64,000 nt of DNA from Mytilisepta virgata (GCA_028015205.1 CM051519.1:39847979-39911978), one strand, 5' to 3'; positions 1-11,822 are shown, numbered from the stretch's first letter. Program-made: numbers and translations. The notes: a model not told the origin generated them from the sequence alone.

Positions 1-294
1 TCATACGCTGTATTTGACCTACTCTGAGTTATATACATGTACCAAGGGTGCTCCTGTTTAAATATTAAAGTAATCGTGTTTAAATATATATATATCGTCA
101 CATATATGAAGTATGTGTTTATTTCTAATATTTGTATATGTATTCTTTTCCTTTTTACACAAGAGAAGATGGAGGATATGGGTTTTCCGGCAGTGTACCC
201 CAAAAAAGAGCATAAGCAACAACAAAACGGAAGTAAATAACAAAGATATTTGACATACGCGACCCCGTTTAGAACGTGCTGAGGTTTATTCGAT
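1..294. other. AT-rich leader, no gene recognised
   Basis: No domain, splice-supported exon or known repeat is visible. Short open frames on both strands overlap and have AT-driven composition, so I treat them as chance. Confidence 0.5.
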
Positions 295-306
295 TTATAA
301 AACATG

Positions 307-553
307 TTTGTTTAGTTGGGATTTTAAGCCGTTTTCAGGACATTTGGCTATTTTGCGGCGGCCAGTTTTTATTGATGGAGGGGGCCGGAGTACTCGGAGA
401 GATCCACCAACCTTCGGTAGGAAAATTGGCAATCCTTTTCAATTAAGATTAAAGTCGAACACACCCAGTCACAAGTGAGATTCTAACTCACAACCTCAGT
501 GTTGACAGGCTAGTGATGACGAACTACCTAGACCACTCGGCCACCGAGGCCCC
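307..553 (-). mobile_element. tRNA-derived SINE, full length, with target-site duplication
   Basis: Read on the minus strand, the element starts with a tRNA-like head (GGCCTCGGTGGCCGAGTGG as A box; a GTTGTGAGTT..AATCTCAC segment as B box), followed by a body about CCTACCGAAGGT and an 'AACTAAACAAAC' tail. It is flanked by a 12-bp direct repeat, TTATAAAACATG, at 295-306 and 554-565, which shows insertion by target-primed retroposition. A second family member lies at 15185-15428 on the other strand. The B box here has GAGTTAGAA where TTCGAA is expected, so this copy is probably not transcribed. Confidence 0.88.
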
Positions 554-565
554 TTATAAAACATG

Positions 566-2429
566 AAGAAAATCACTAATTAAATACAGAAAAAACTAAC
601 CCTGACAACCAACGACTTAATATATTAGGATTGCGAAGGACGCGATATTTTGAACCTTAGACAGGCCCTTGAAAACAATTTCAAATAGAAAAACATAAGA
701 AAACACAGCACTTCATCATTCTTTTTTTTTATTCTATTTTCAGGATCAATATGAATATATTTATCGTTGCATCCAAGACCACTTAGAGGGAGAGTCGTTG
801 TATGCTAATGCTTTATGACATTGTATAACTTACGTTTGTGACTTTTTAAGTAGAAATGAACAATAACTTGCTATATGGGTCGTACAATATACCAAAGCAC
901 TTACTGTTTTTATAGTTGCTTGATGCTTAAATTTCGCCAGTTAATTTCATTTTTATGATTCTTTCGTACAATTTCTGTAAATATCATTATTATGTTACAA
1001 TATCCTTTGGAACCTTTGAAAAAATAGACGTGTCTTCATTCCAACAGTACAAAATGCCTGCAGTTTCATTAAAAGGTCTGACCATTAAGACTCATTTAAC
1101 AAAATTCTCCGAAGATCCCATCACAAAATACCAGTCATTAACATAAAATCAAAAAGATAAATCATTGATGGTCAGAAACAAAACGTAGACAGGCGAAAAC
1201 AAATGTCTGAAAATAACAATCCAAAGACACTAATATTAGATATAGTAATGCATTTCAAGGAGTTACCTCTCATCAGCAGCATTAAAACCGAAACATTTGA
1301 AAGACCAAAAACCAAACTTATTTTTAAACAAGAAGTACTCATAACCAAAAATACCGAAATAGGAAGCCAAATTTCAGCTAAGGAGATCTACCATGTGCAA
1401 TACAAGGAATGAACCCTTAGTATTTCTATTGTTTTTGAATTTTGCTAAATACTGAAAATTTCTGTAACAAATCAAAGAATTATCATCTCGGACAAGTCTG
1501 ACGACTGGGTTGGCGAATACCCTCGGGGACCTAAGATCCACCATGCAGATGCATCGTCCCAGGAGTACTCTCTGCAGAGAGATTAGATACAATGTATTGG
1601 TTAATACAACTATCAAAAACGATAAACACATTAAGCGTTGACATCAATGGATTCAAAATTAACGTTGAGTTTTTTTCGAATAGACTGAAAACAAAATTAC
1701 AGTCAATCATTATAGTTTAATTTCAACTGTTGTTTTGAAATCTAAAACGTTGGGATTTCCACGTCATAACAGGGAATAATTCAGTCTATGATATAATAGA
1801 AATGAGCAATCAAATCACGCGTTACGTCCAATATTAGATTATACATGTATGTGAATAAACAAAGTCTTTTAAACAGCTACATATGTCTATCATGATAGGA
1901 AAGGAACTTGCGAAAAATACTAGTCGAGGGATATTAAAATGTTGCTAGGCGAGGAATATTTGGTTCAAGACTGTTTTTTTTTCGCAAATATTCTGATCGC
2001 TGGTGGTCTATCTGTTTAATTGCATAGAATACATACTACCATTTGATAAACACGTTACAAGGGTCCCGTTAAAGGAATTTTTTCGCAAATATCCCTCTGC
2101 AGGGGGTAGAAAAGACAAATTCACATGAAAAATACCACACTCGTAATCAGTGAAAGGAAACGGAGAAACCTGAAGAATACCTTTTTACACGTAAGTAAAC
2201 AAAGGACTGTATTTTCTATTTAACTATTGAACTTGTTCGAGTCTTTTTAGAGATAGAAGTATTAATTCGCAGTTTCTAAATTGCTATGTGAAAAGACGCA
2301 ATACTTATTTGGACACAGACTTTAATGTATAAAGTGCATAAACCAGTAATGACCGAGAAACAATATTGCATATCCTACATTTACACCAAAAGAAAATCTA
2401 TAAAAAAAAACTAGAAATTATGTCTGTAA
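566..2429. other. Non-coding stretch, possible decayed element
   Basis: No intact gene seen. Two short plus-strand open frames (955-1146 and 1203-1412) are lysine/threonine-rich and separated by stops. They could be a decayed mobile-element ORF or chance. I see no recognisable domain. Confidence 0.4.
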
Positions 2430-2665
2430 GACTCGGATGCTCCCTCCCCCCTAAAATGTAGGTCGTCATTTATGAATGCTCAGTACTACCCAAGATACAT
2501 CCATGAAGTTTCATTGATATTCTATGTTTAGTTCCAAAGTAATGAACCTAAACGCAAAACGTAACCCGAGTCGCTCAAGCATAAAATGTACGCCATAATG
2601 ACCCAATTATTGTATGACTGCTCAGTACTACCCAAAGCACATCCACTGATGACGTATAATTGACA
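2430..2665. repeat. Dispersed repeat with two internal units
   Basis: Two related stretches occur (about 2455-2510 and 2590-2650), each containing 'GACCCAATT'-like sequence, 'CTCAGTACTACCCAA' and 'ACATCCA..GATG'. The same pattern recurs at about 23970-24050 ('GACCCAATTGTCATGGCTGTTCGTTACTACC'-like). This is a dispersed, partly tandem repeat family; the element type is unknown to me. Confidence 0.6.
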
Positions 2666-3734
2666 CACTATGCTTAGTTCTAAAGAAATAAACCTAAACT
2701 GAAAACTTAACCACATAGTTCGGACGTACGGACGGACAAAGGTAACTCTATATGTCCCATCCACATTCGTTGGCGGGACAAAAAAATGTCATTTGTCCAA
2801 AACCCTCTCTAATACGTCATAAATCAAACAACTGATAATTAACAATGATTTTATTTAAAACATCAAAATGCATATTCAACTGAATAACGGTTTAAACGAT
2901 CTATTCATTCAGTCAGTATAATGTTACATTATCTAAATAAATTTGGATATTTAAACCTTTAATAATGTTTAAAGTTCTATAATACGAAACATTAAGCAGT
3001 TCGCTAAGCATGAAATTGCTTTCTCGTCGAAATATCATATAACCTACACAGTTGACGTTATGTACTTTCGCATGTCAAAAAGGATACTTTTCATGACTTG
3101 TATATGTGATTACACTTGTATTCAACATACATCAATATTGTATTATGTGCTGAACATTTATTTTACATTCATAATCATATTTATCTTTCCAAGTATTTTC
3201 ATGTAAATAATGTTGTTTTGTGTATACAAAAGTATACGCTTCGAGATGAAGTACACCAATAAAACCGTCATTCTTTTGATTTTGGTGTTGCTTTTGTGTT
3301 GCATGGGTTATTTGCTCAAGTGTATTAACACAGTATACCTTTTGTCTTATTGTTTATGAAAATGCAATTAAACGTTGTGGTACTGTAAGGAAGAGAACTT
3401 TGGTTATTGATAAAAATATAAGATAGAACATTTTAACATAAACATCGGAATTATAGAAAACATCAATGAGTATAAGTATTTACTTAAATATTTTTAATTC
3501 AGTATCAGTGCTGCATGTCACATTTCAAACAATTAGAACTTCATTACAAACAAAATCCTACAAAGTACAAGGTATTTGTATGTGTTACAAAGATAAGTAT
3601 ATAAAACATGGTCAATATATGCTATCCCTTTTTTAGGAGATAATTTTATAAGTAAAAAATAATAAATTTATCCGGATCTTATATTTACATGTTGTGAATT
3701 ATACAGAGAGGGGTACATGTAAATATTGGTGCCC
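2666..3734. other. 3' flank of the TRIM gene
   Basis: AT-rich sequence lying downstream of the minus-strand TRIM reading frame; it probably includes that gene's 3' UTR. No other gene or clear repeat is visible. Confidence 0.4.
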
Positions 3735-5636
3735 TCAAGATATGTTTGCAAAGCTATATACAACTACCAAAGCACCATTATTGTTTGCAACAAGTAATTT
3801 GCTGAAATCTTTCGTAAAGTGCAGTTTTAACGGATGATATATTCCGTCCATACCTGAAAGAATAATCCGAATAAAGGTTCCATCGGCGGTTAGTTGGTGG
3901 ATATTGTTCGACTGAAATCCTGCTACATATATGTTCCCATCATAATCAAGTGTGATTCCTGTAAGATTGACAAGATCGGGATTGCTATAGCTAAAAGCAA
4001 ACCGACCTGACACGTGACGACAGTGTAATGTGTTTCCATGGTGCTTGTGGTAAAACCTTCCCAAATTATCTATGGTTACGTAGTAGTCCGACCCCAAACA
4101 CTGTATTACATGCTCTGATCTACCTCCAAAATCAAAGATTTCAACTTTGTTGTCAAAGCCTACCACCAACTCTTCTCCGTAAACCGAAATTCCCCAACAC
4201 CCATCATCAATCGCTATTTGGCGCAACAGTGTCATGTCGTTGACATTTACATACTGCAGAACATTGAGACCTCTCATTGTGATAACGCAACGATGTTTGT
4301 CTATAGTTGCCACGTCCCACGGTTTACCAAGTAATACAAGCTCGTTTAATTGATTCCCTTCCTCGTCAAAAAGAAGAAGATTCGAATTATTCTCATCAGT
4401 TACTACGATCCTTCCATCTGGAAATGAGGATATTCCTGTAATTCTTGGATTTTTTCTTTTTATTTTAAGTGTCATTGTGTTTTTAGGAATGTCTCTAGTA
4501 ACGTCAAAAACACCTTTAACAAAAACCTTTCCTAGATGTTTAAAACTGGTAGCTATTCCAGATACAGCTTTATCAGGTTCAAAACCGAGTACTCGTTTTG
4601 CTAAAAGTGTTTTGCTTTGGTGTATGAACTTTTCGCATTCCATATATTGATTTTTCAATCGATTTAGTTCAAACAGAACTAGAGCTGGAGCTGCGTTCTG
4701 TACAAATGCTTTCCACATTTCTTCACTATCTTCCAGCATCAAACTCCGTACTCTAAACTCATCAATTCTATTCTCCAGTTCAGCTGTTTGTTCATTCCTT
4801 ACATTAACCAACTGCTTTTTTGCATTTAGTTCAAGTTCATCTAGATGTTTATTCAACATTTTCCTCATGTCTTCGATTTCAGCACATATATATGATGCAC
4901 TGTGATCCAATTGTCCAAGATTGTCAATTCCTTTCTTAATTTCCTCCTCGTATTTCACCTTGGTTTTCCTTATCTGTTTATTAAAACTATCGAAAAGTCG
5001 CTTTTCTTTACATTTTAAAACCGCGTGTTCTACTGTGGCGACTGATTTACATTGCGAATGGTGAGATAGTACGCATGACGAACAACACACAACTTCATGA
5101 GAAAAACAGTACATGGTCATTTCTTTGTCTCGATGTTCCGGGCAGATAACAGGTGGTGCTTGCCTTAATAGGTCAATATCTTGTGCGACTTTCGATATGT
5201 CAACTAGTATGTGCTTCGAAGTTACTTTATTTGTTTTGTGATACTTTTCGCAGTCTTTGCACAAAAAGTCATTGCATTCTGCACAATAACATACAGCAGG
5301 GCTAGTTATATCGATTCGTTTACAAGAAAAGCATATCTTCTCCGAATCTGCAGATTCTTTTTTCTTGATAATGCTCAGCGCCAAATTGTCCATAGGTAAT
5401 TCCGAGACATATTTTTCTGGTTCGGTATCCGGTATTAGCGGAAGTACACTCTGACAAACCAAACACTTGACTTTACTCAACGTTTTCCCGTGTTTATCAA
5501 TTTCTGTTTCAATATACTCCTTCAAACAATCTTGACAGTACGTATGATAACATGGCAAAAATCTTGGCAGTTTCAGCTTTTCATTACAAAGCGGACAATT
5601 TGTCAAATTTTCTATCACTATATTTGAGAGCGCCAT
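3735..5636 (-). CDS. TRIM-family RING/B-box protein with C-terminal NHL-like propeller
   Basis: Uninterrupted single-exon frame of 633 codons. The open frame extends 11 codons upstream, but that extension begins with GTG; the first ATG is at 5636 (MALSNIVIEN) and has A at -3 and G at +4, so I start there. Order: RING (C14-P-L-C17 to about C61), B-box 1 (about 100-145, CFSCK..CYCAECNDFLCKDC), B-box 2 (about 163-205, CPEH..MYCF..CCSSC..H), a long charged coiled coil (about 205-320), then about 250 residues of repeating beta-strand units with NHL-like signatures (FPDGRIVVTDENN; YDGNIYVAGFQSNN). This is the TRIM2/3/TRIM56-like layout expanded in bivalves. Family knowledge suggests an E3 ubiquitin ligase acting in signalling or innate immunity; the substrate is unknown. 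All RING and B-box zinc ligands appear present, so the gene looks functional. Confidence 0.95.
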   Translation of the reverse strand: MALSNIVIENLTNCPLCNEKLKLPRFLPCYHTYCQDCLKEYIETEIDKHGKTLSKVKCLVCQSVLPLIPDTEPEKYVSELPMDNLALSIIKKKESADSEKICFSCKRIDITSPAVCYCAECNDFLCKDCEKYHKTNKVTSKHILVDISKVAQDIDLLRQAPPVICPEHRDKEMTMYCFSHEVVCCSSCVLSHHSQCKSVATVEHAVLKCKEKRLFDSFNKQIRKTKVKYEEEIKKGIDNLGQLDHSASYICAEIEDMRKMLNKHLDELELNAKKQLVNVRNEQTAELENRIDEFRVRSLMLEDSEEMWKAFVQNAAPALVLFELNRLKNQYMECEKFIHQSKTLLAKRVLGFEPDKAVSGIATSFKHLGKVFVKGVFDVTRDIPKNTMTLKIKRKNPRITGISSFPDGRIVVTDENNSNLLLFDEEGNQLNELVLLGKPWDVATIDKHRCVITMRGLNVLQYVNVNDMTLLRQIAIDDGCWGISVYGEELVVGFDNKVEIFDFGGRSEHVIQCLGSDYYVTIDNLGRFYHKHHGNTLHCRHVSGRFAFSYSNPDLVNLTGITLDYDGNIYVAGFQSNNIHQLTADGTFIRIILSGMDGIYHPLKLHFTKDFSKLLVANNNGALVVVYSFANIS

Positions 5637-6004
5637 ATTGTATCTATAAACAGCACAGTTTTGTGTCACTTAGTAATATAAATCTATTGTTTTCAGTTCA
5701 TAAGACATTCAAGACGTGAGTATTGTCATTGATTAATTTTTATTTCAATTGTTTATACGAACACTTTGACTTGTATCCAAAACAGCGTTAAATTGGTATT
5801 TAAATATACGTGTATTGCATTGGTTTTTACAAGCACGCTTGTGTTACAATGGCAAGTTCGTGTATTAAAAATATTTCTATTTTTCACCGTCATTTTGGAT
5901 ATAACGTAATTTCTCAATGATAAAAATGAAAAATTCTAGATATCTATGTTGCAATTGATTTGGCGGCATGTGCAAACGTCATTACACTAATCAGAATTAA
6001 AAAG

Positions 6005-6330
6005 TAACCTTTTCTTACATTATTATACCCGCTGTGAAGGAGTGGGGTGTATACTGGATTACCCATGTCCGTCCGTCCGTTTCAAATTTTTCGTCGCAAA
6101 ATTCAAAGAACAACAGGTCACAACTAATTCAAAGTTGGTGTGGAGCATGACCATGATGAGTTGCAAGGTCACATGTACCTTTCGAAAGAACATGCTAGCT
6201 TTGTGACAATATTCTTCCCCTAATTAAATTGTAGTTTCATAGTATACAAAAGTTAATGATTTCTACGCAAAGAGGTTACAGACCCGTATATCTGGAGAAA
6301 AATTTCTACATCAAAGCTGCAGAAGGTTTA
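6005..6330 (+). repeat. Dispersed repeat with 'GTCCGTCCGTCCG' head
   Basis: Contains the run CCATGTCCGTCCGTCCGTTT followed by a degenerate body. A related 'TGTCCGTCCGTATACG' head is at 30236-30255. I recognise this style of repeat as common in bivalve genomes. No coding potential. Confidence 0.6.
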
Positions 6331-7093
6331 TTGTACCTACGAGAAAGCAGGTACATTACATGATGGCAAATATAAATAGAAATATAAACGGATATTTCAA
6401 AGCGAATGTATATGTAATTACATTAAGTGTTTCATAAGAAAATCCTTGTATATTATCGCTGCATGACAATAACTTCACATACCATTAAATTGTCCAGTGT
6501 ACTTATAGAATTTTTCATTTCTATTATAATATATCTGAAATAAAAAAAGATAGATTACTAAATGAATTCTTTGAATTGGTTATCACAAATCTAGATACAA
6601 GGTCGATTTTATTTAAATGCGGCTTTGGGTATCGAAATGATTTTATAATTTCATTTATTCTGAACATTTTCCAATATTTTACCTTTACTTATGAATACTT
6701 TGCGCCAAAGCAGACGTATCTGCATGTAGCAGATGCTTGTTATATACTTACTTGTACAACTCATGGCCTCGATTTCATAATTTGACCCGGATTCAGTATA
6801 TACATGTATGATAGATCAGGATTCCTCTTTTCTCATCAGAAGATGCAACAAACAATTTTTTTTTGTTTTGCATTTTTAAATTGAGAACAAGTACACGTAT
6901 TTGTGTTTTTAAAATAAAGCTTTTAAAATGTACGTCTGTACGCATAATATGTAAAAAAGTTACTTTTTGTGTCAAATATACAAGTGTTACCATATTCATG
7001 AAATAAATAAATATAAATGTTAAATGCGTATTTATAGGTTTAATTCTTTCATACATGTACATTAAAAAATCTAAAACACAAAGGGATAATAAC

Positions 7094-7238
7094 CTTCCAT
7101 TTAATGCACGTCCACAGTCAGTTACTAATTTAGTACTCCTTAAACTTCCTCTCTGTTGATAACAGATATGATGTTTTCTGGTTTCATTGACTGATGATGT
7201 TTCCTCACCAATAACATAAATACTTATATCATGAAGAA
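7094..7238 (-). CDS. F5/8C-domain protein, exon 4 (second half of domain)
   Basis: Acceptor (polypyrimidine then CAG) at 7239-7240 and donor GGAAG|GTTATT at 7092-7093. The 145-nt exon enters in phase 1 and leaves in phase 2. It encodes LHDISIYVIGEETSS followed by a cysteine-bearing stretch and TDCGRALNGR. In fucolectin-type F5/8C domains the corresponding region is the 'L..FSV.VG' strand, two cysteines and a terminal 'C....GR(Y/F)V' strand; the split just after GR matches that edge. The last strand and anything after it should lie on an exon at lower coordinates, which I could not identify. The donor is the weakest part of this call. Confidence 0.6.
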
Positions 7239-7901
7239 CTGAAAAAAAGGGAAATGTCAATATACTGCATATATTAAAAACTTTATTTCTAATATAGCTT
7301 CCAATATTTTTTTTTCAATTAAAAATAAAAAAGGAATATTTATCCATTCGACTCCCTATGATCAAACCATCAAAATGAAGATAAAACAACAAATTGTCTA
7401 CCAACCATGTAAAATGTTATATCTAACGGAAGAAAACACTACTTTTTATCACTGTATGAATTTCGCCATATATCCATTTTAATGACCGAATTCCTATGAT
7501 TTAGATTTTTTAATTGAAAAAGGGAGGGGCTTGTTTGTTCCAGATGGTATTATTAGATATTTCAATAGCTAATACATATTCAACATTAGAAATAAACACA
7601 AAATTTTGATGATATTTGAATAGATGTATTGACATTAGAACGTCAGCTCCATGTGGCCTAATAATCTCGTAGAATAATTAAATTTGGATTTTGACATAGA
7701 CATTTTTCTCTGGGATGTTAAAAACTACGGGAATTGGTATGAATTGTAGCAATGGCTAAAGTTATTGTCACGATCTCAACAGTGGTCGGGAGCAATCTGG
7801 AAGAGATTTTGAAACCCATTAGAAACTTTGTTGAATTTTCTGTCGCATTTCATGCGTTTTAAACATTAAAATTGAAATATTACATATGAACATGTGCATA
7901 C

Positions 7902-7988
7902 CCTGCTTCTCAGATCCATGAAGAAGAATGAATCCTATTGGTCTTTGATATCTTAGATCAATTTGCAATTTGGGTAATATTTCCGCAT
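7902..7988 (-). CDS. F5/8C-domain protein, exon 3
   Basis: An 87-nt exon between a strong acceptor (TTGTATTTCAG) and donor CAGG|GTATGC, phase 1 at both ends. Peptide: AEILPKLQIDLRYQRPIGFI then LLHGSEKQ, which fits the central 'W.QVDLG....I..V.L..R' strand pair of F5/8C/fucolectin domains (here LQIDLRYQRPIGFILLHG). Joining phase 1 to the exons at 8281-8409 and 7094-7238 keeps one frame. The usual aromatic residue before the QIDL motif is replaced by K-L. Confidence 0.7.
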
Positions 7989-8280
7989 CTGAAATACAAT
8001 GTGTATTAAGCATCATGTATACGATTATAATATTTACTTTAATAAACTCAAATAACATGAAGAAATGTCATATTCCATGCATATGATTTAACATGACAAG
8101 TACATGTACATATGTTAGTAAGTGAACAACAAAAATAGTTGAAAAGATTGTTTTGAAATATGTTAATGATATGAAATAACCAAACCTTTGTAGGTAAAAC
8201 ATAACCTCTCTATCTCTTTCTCTCCTGTTGATCATTGAATTTCTTTACAAAATTTTTTTGAACATTTTTGAAATACTGAC

Positions 8281-8409
8281 CTGTTCTAGCGCATGTGTTT
8301 ATGTTGCCATCAACCGCCAGCTCAGGAGGACCATCGCTTTTATCATAAGACATCGACGTTTGATTCGCAGGTTTCTCTAGTGCGTAATTATTCAAACCAA
8401 CAATGTCAG
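8281..8409 (-). CDS. F5/8C-domain protein, exon 2 (start of the lectin-like domain)
   Basis: A 129-nt exon, acceptor AAATTTCAG and donor ACAG|GTCAGT, phase 1 at both ends. Peptide begins DIVGLNNYALEKPANQTSMS and continues through ELAVDGNINTCART. 'N.AL.KPA.Q(S/T)S' and 'AVDGN.NT' are the hallmark opening motifs of eel-fucolectin/tachylectin-4/pentraxin-type F5/8C domains, so this is the firmest part of the gene. Known members bind fucose or other glycans with calcium. The residues normally supplying the sugar-binding His/Arg pair are not all visible in the exons found, so ligand binding cannot be claimed. Confidence 0.78.
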
Positions 8410-8777
8410 CTGAAATTTATTTGTACATTTTTTCATATACCACTAAAGGTCAAATGGCCATTTTTCATTAGTATGTATAAATGGGCATGTCTATAAATAG
8501 CATATTGTGGAAAGTAAACAAACGTACAGTTTATATTTTATATTTTACATTGCAAACATATCCTTTAGAGGTAAATTTGTCACATGAACATCCGTGAAAC
8601 GTAAAATTTACATAATTAAAAGTGTTTTCACAGGAAAGTCCAATAGATGTAACCACATGAATTTATAGTCATTTTGTTAAAATGATCTCGTGTAACAGGT
8701 AACAAGCCCTCTAACATGTCTAAGAGTCGATGATTGGATAAATAAAGTATTCGTATTGATATCGCTAATAGTTATAT

Positions 8778-8924
8778 AATAATGTTGTGTTTATAATTAG
8801 CATTGACTATGCGAAAATAGTAGCCAAGATTGAAAACATAGTGCACGATCAGAAGGGGAGTGCACTGTGTCTTCAATCGAGGCTACTATTTCGCATACTA
8901 GTCAATGCTAAACACAACATTATT
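8778..8924. mobile_element. Palindromic MITE, family A copy 1
   Basis: Near-perfect fold-back: AATGTTGTGTTTA at the left matches TAAACACAACATT at the right, with GCATTGACTATGCGAAAATAGT in the left arm answered on the right. Related copies at 48429-48560 and 50225-50356 share TIR and internal order. It lies in an intron of the F5/8C gene. No transposase, so non-autonomous. Confidence 0.85.
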
Positions 8925-10066
8925 GTTATTATACTTACTGTCAATAATTGTTTGATAGTAATGCGCAGATTGCCTATTATAACACGCTTTGAAGATTCAG
9001 ATATGAATACTGATTATCTCCGCCGATCCATACATTGGCCACGCCTACTCGCGTGAAAAGAACGTTGATTGATATATCAGGCCACTACTATTGAGGACAG
9101 CAGTGGTGACTATCAGAAGATAGATCAATTCTATGCCAAATTAAAGTATTCTAATTATCAAACGACATTCTTACAGGACGTATTATAATAGCTATAACAA
9201 TGTAAACCCTGTAATCCAGCACTGAAGAATACATGTATATTACACATATAAGCATGTATAGCTGTGATAATAAATTGGAATAAACCTTTTGAAAAGACTT
9301 CTACATGTAGCATGTTACCTTACTTTTTAAAGCAGGATACCGCAGAGTGTGTTTCATTTCTGGAATGTTATAATGGGTAATGAATTATTATCAGGGCATA
9401 CTAAAAACTTGGATTCGGAGAGCAACATAGAGCCCATAAATGCATGGTCCATCGCCATGATGAAATTTCTAGAGAGACACCTTGTCATCATGTCAGTATA
9501 ACAATTAATTATAAATGTATTTAAAATAGTTCTAGGTTTAATGTTTTATCTGTTTTGCCAATCTTTTTATAACCCTTTTTAAGATTTTTCTTAAAATATA
9601 AACCTTACCAAAATGAATGTTTAAGAACCGATCGTCAATCGGAAAACCAATCTGAAAAAGTAAAAAATGTATGAGTGATAATTGAGAAATGAGTAAAATT
9701 TATATGCTATTTCATTATTTAATTTTACAATATTAATAATTAAAATAAAAACCTGTGTATTCCTTTTGATCAGTAAGTTGAAAGATTTTTTCGTGGTTGT
9801 TTTTTTTCTCAAGGGACGAAATTGTGAATTTCGTCACTGAAACTTAAAACCAGTTAAAGCGCTCACATGTACATAATATGAAAGTGCATACCCGAAATTT
9901 AAAAAGTTATAATTGTTGTGGTTTGTACATGTATCACCTTTTCATACATACATGTATTGGGCGTCGAGCGATACTGTCGATAGTACATTTGCTGAAATAT
10001 GAAAATCTAGTGTTTTGACTCAAAATATCGGATAGAACATTAAATATACATTGAAATGTTTTTTTT
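8925..10066. other. Presumed intron of the F5/8C gene
   Basis: AT-rich with no recognised exon or repeat. It separates the membrane-anchor exon (10087-10405) from the lectin-domain exons. A small stalk exon could be hidden here; none was convincing by eye. Confidence 0.4.
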
Positions 10067-10086
10067 TTAAAACAAAACTATGCTAC

Positions 10087-10405
10087 ATTGTGTACGTACA
10101 CTTTCAGACTGACACTGGTGTAGTCGTATAGTCCCTGTCACTAGAAATACCAATGATATAAATATGAACATGGATCCAAGAATTATAATAATGGCACTTT
10201 TCCCGTTTCCACAGTTTTTTGGTTTTTGCATACGAATAACCGGTACATACTTCCGTGTAATAGTAAGGGAATCTGTGGTATCGTTTTCCGGAAGTTCAGA
10301 GTCGTGCGACAACATTGGAACTGTATCTGAACGTTCTATCCTGTCTGAACCATGTATTGAGATATGACCATTGGTTTCTTCGTGATTTGGCTGTACTCCT
10401 GACAT
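10087..10405 (-). CDS. Type II membrane-anchor exon, probable exon 1 of the F5/8C gene
   Basis: ATG at 10405 with G at -3. About 75 polar residues (MSGVQPNHEETNGHISIHGS..., Ser/Thr/Asp/Glu-rich, then basic RKYVPVIRMQKPKNCGNGK) precede one hydrophobic helix (SAIIIILGSMFIFISLVFLV), then a short outer segment RLHQCQSES. Basic residues before the helix predict N-in/C-out (type II). All three usable GT donors after the helix (exon ends 10102, 10096 or 10087) leave phase 1, the phase required by the lectin exon at 8409; the choice is unresolved and none is strong. The frame stops at 10067 if unspliced, so a free 112-residue membrane protein is the alternative. Confidence 0.6.
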
Positions 10406-10833
10406 TACGCATTAGCCATTGACCATCTTTTAGATCTGCATGATAGGAAGCATTTTAATTATTTTAAAAACATGACTCGTAATTCCGAGTAAAAATCCAT
10501 TACTTAAACTTCATCTCAAAGGAGTTTCTAGGACCTCAAGCGCGTGATGTAGACAGGTGTGACTTGGTGTAAATACTTCCATATACAGGTATAACCAAAT
10601 CATTTTGAGATGCAATGAATTTGAAATGAGACATATAGATAAGCGTGAATTCTAGACAAAAGGTTGGGGTAAAAGTTTAATTAAATTCAACTATACATGT
10701 CAGTAACCCTTAGTAGTCCTTTGTTAATATATATTGATCATTGTCATTTTGCTTAGTTTCTTCTGTTACCTGTTTTAACATCGGGCTCGGACATCTTTTG
10801 AACTGAGTTTTACTGTGTGTATAGCTGTGTATT

Positions 10834-11150
10834 TATTCCACATTGGCTAGAGGTATAAGGAGGGGTTGGGGGGTTGAGATCTCACAAAACACCCCGCGTT
10901 TTTGCGCCTATCCCCAGTCAGGAACCTCTAGCCTTTGATAGTCTAGTGTGTTTTTTTAATTTTGGTTCATTTGTATGTTTCGGAGTTTAATGTGTCGTCC
11001 ATTTCGCTGAACTAGTATGCATTATTGTTTAGGGGCCAGATGAAGCCCTCCTCCGGATGCGGGATTTTCTCGCTGCGTTGAAGACCCATTGATAGCCTTG
11101 AGGTGTGTTCTGCTCTTTTGTCGGGTTGTTGTCTCTTTGACACATAATTT
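10834..11150 (+). repeat. Mytilid dispersed repeat with 'GTTGTTGTCTCTTTGACACA' tail
   Basis: Contains 'TCCCCAGTCAGGAACCTCTAG' and ends with TCGGGTTGTTGTCTCTTTGACACAT, a tail I recognise as widely dispersed in mytilid sequence. Non-coding; probably the 3' end of a retroelement or its non-autonomous derivative. Confidence 0.7.
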
Positions 11151-11699
11151 ATTTACGCAAAAAGTCAATTAATAACAAAAAGAAAAGTTTAACGAAAAAT
11201 ATTCGTTCTCTTGTTCTGTTTATCGTTTTCTTCTGTTCCATTGAAAAGGTTATCTACATACAAGTACTATGTTTGACTGCTGTCAAGATATTTAAACTAT
11301 TAATTCTTTTACCATTATATATTTTTGTCAGTGTGGATGATGTTGAAAAATAAATTTAGTGTATAATACAGAAATGTTGCCTCTTATCCAATACTGGTTT
11401 TTAGTACAATACAGAAACCTATATTTACATGTATAATATATGTTTCTTCATCACATATTTAGAACTAATACGGTACGTTTGATTTTGCATGGAAGATATG
11501 ACCGGAAATAGGTGTCCGATATTTGCGTTAGATCTTTAAAAGCCGTACTTAAGTTTGCCCTCTAAAACCCATACATGTATTTAGCTATATCCTCAATTTA
11601 GATAAATAAAATTTTTGTGATATATTTGTTAACAATGCATCCCAGTTGAAGTTATATTCTGCTTATTTTCTTCAGCCTGAAGATCTGATATTAATAGAT

Positions 11700-11822
11700 T
11701 ATGACATGGCATTTCCGGCCATATTGGCCCTGGTATCAGCTCTCGACCAATATTGGCCTGGGGCTAAATATGGGATTCTTGGACTGGTACCAGGTCCAAT
11801 ATGGAAAATGTTATGTAATAAT
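11700..11822. mobile_element. Palindromic MITE-like element
   Basis: Left arm (ACATGGCATTTCCGGCCATATTGG..CCTGGTATCAG) is answered on the right by the reverse complement of CTGGTACCAGGTCCAATATGGAAAATGTTATGT, with several mismatches. About 120 bp, no coding content beyond a chance frame. Confidence 0.65.

Noticed and set aside
5637..5669. Eleven-codon N-terminal extension of the TRIM reading frame
   Set aside because: It begins with GTG, not ATG; the first ATG at 5636 has a strong Kozak context and the RING starts soon after.
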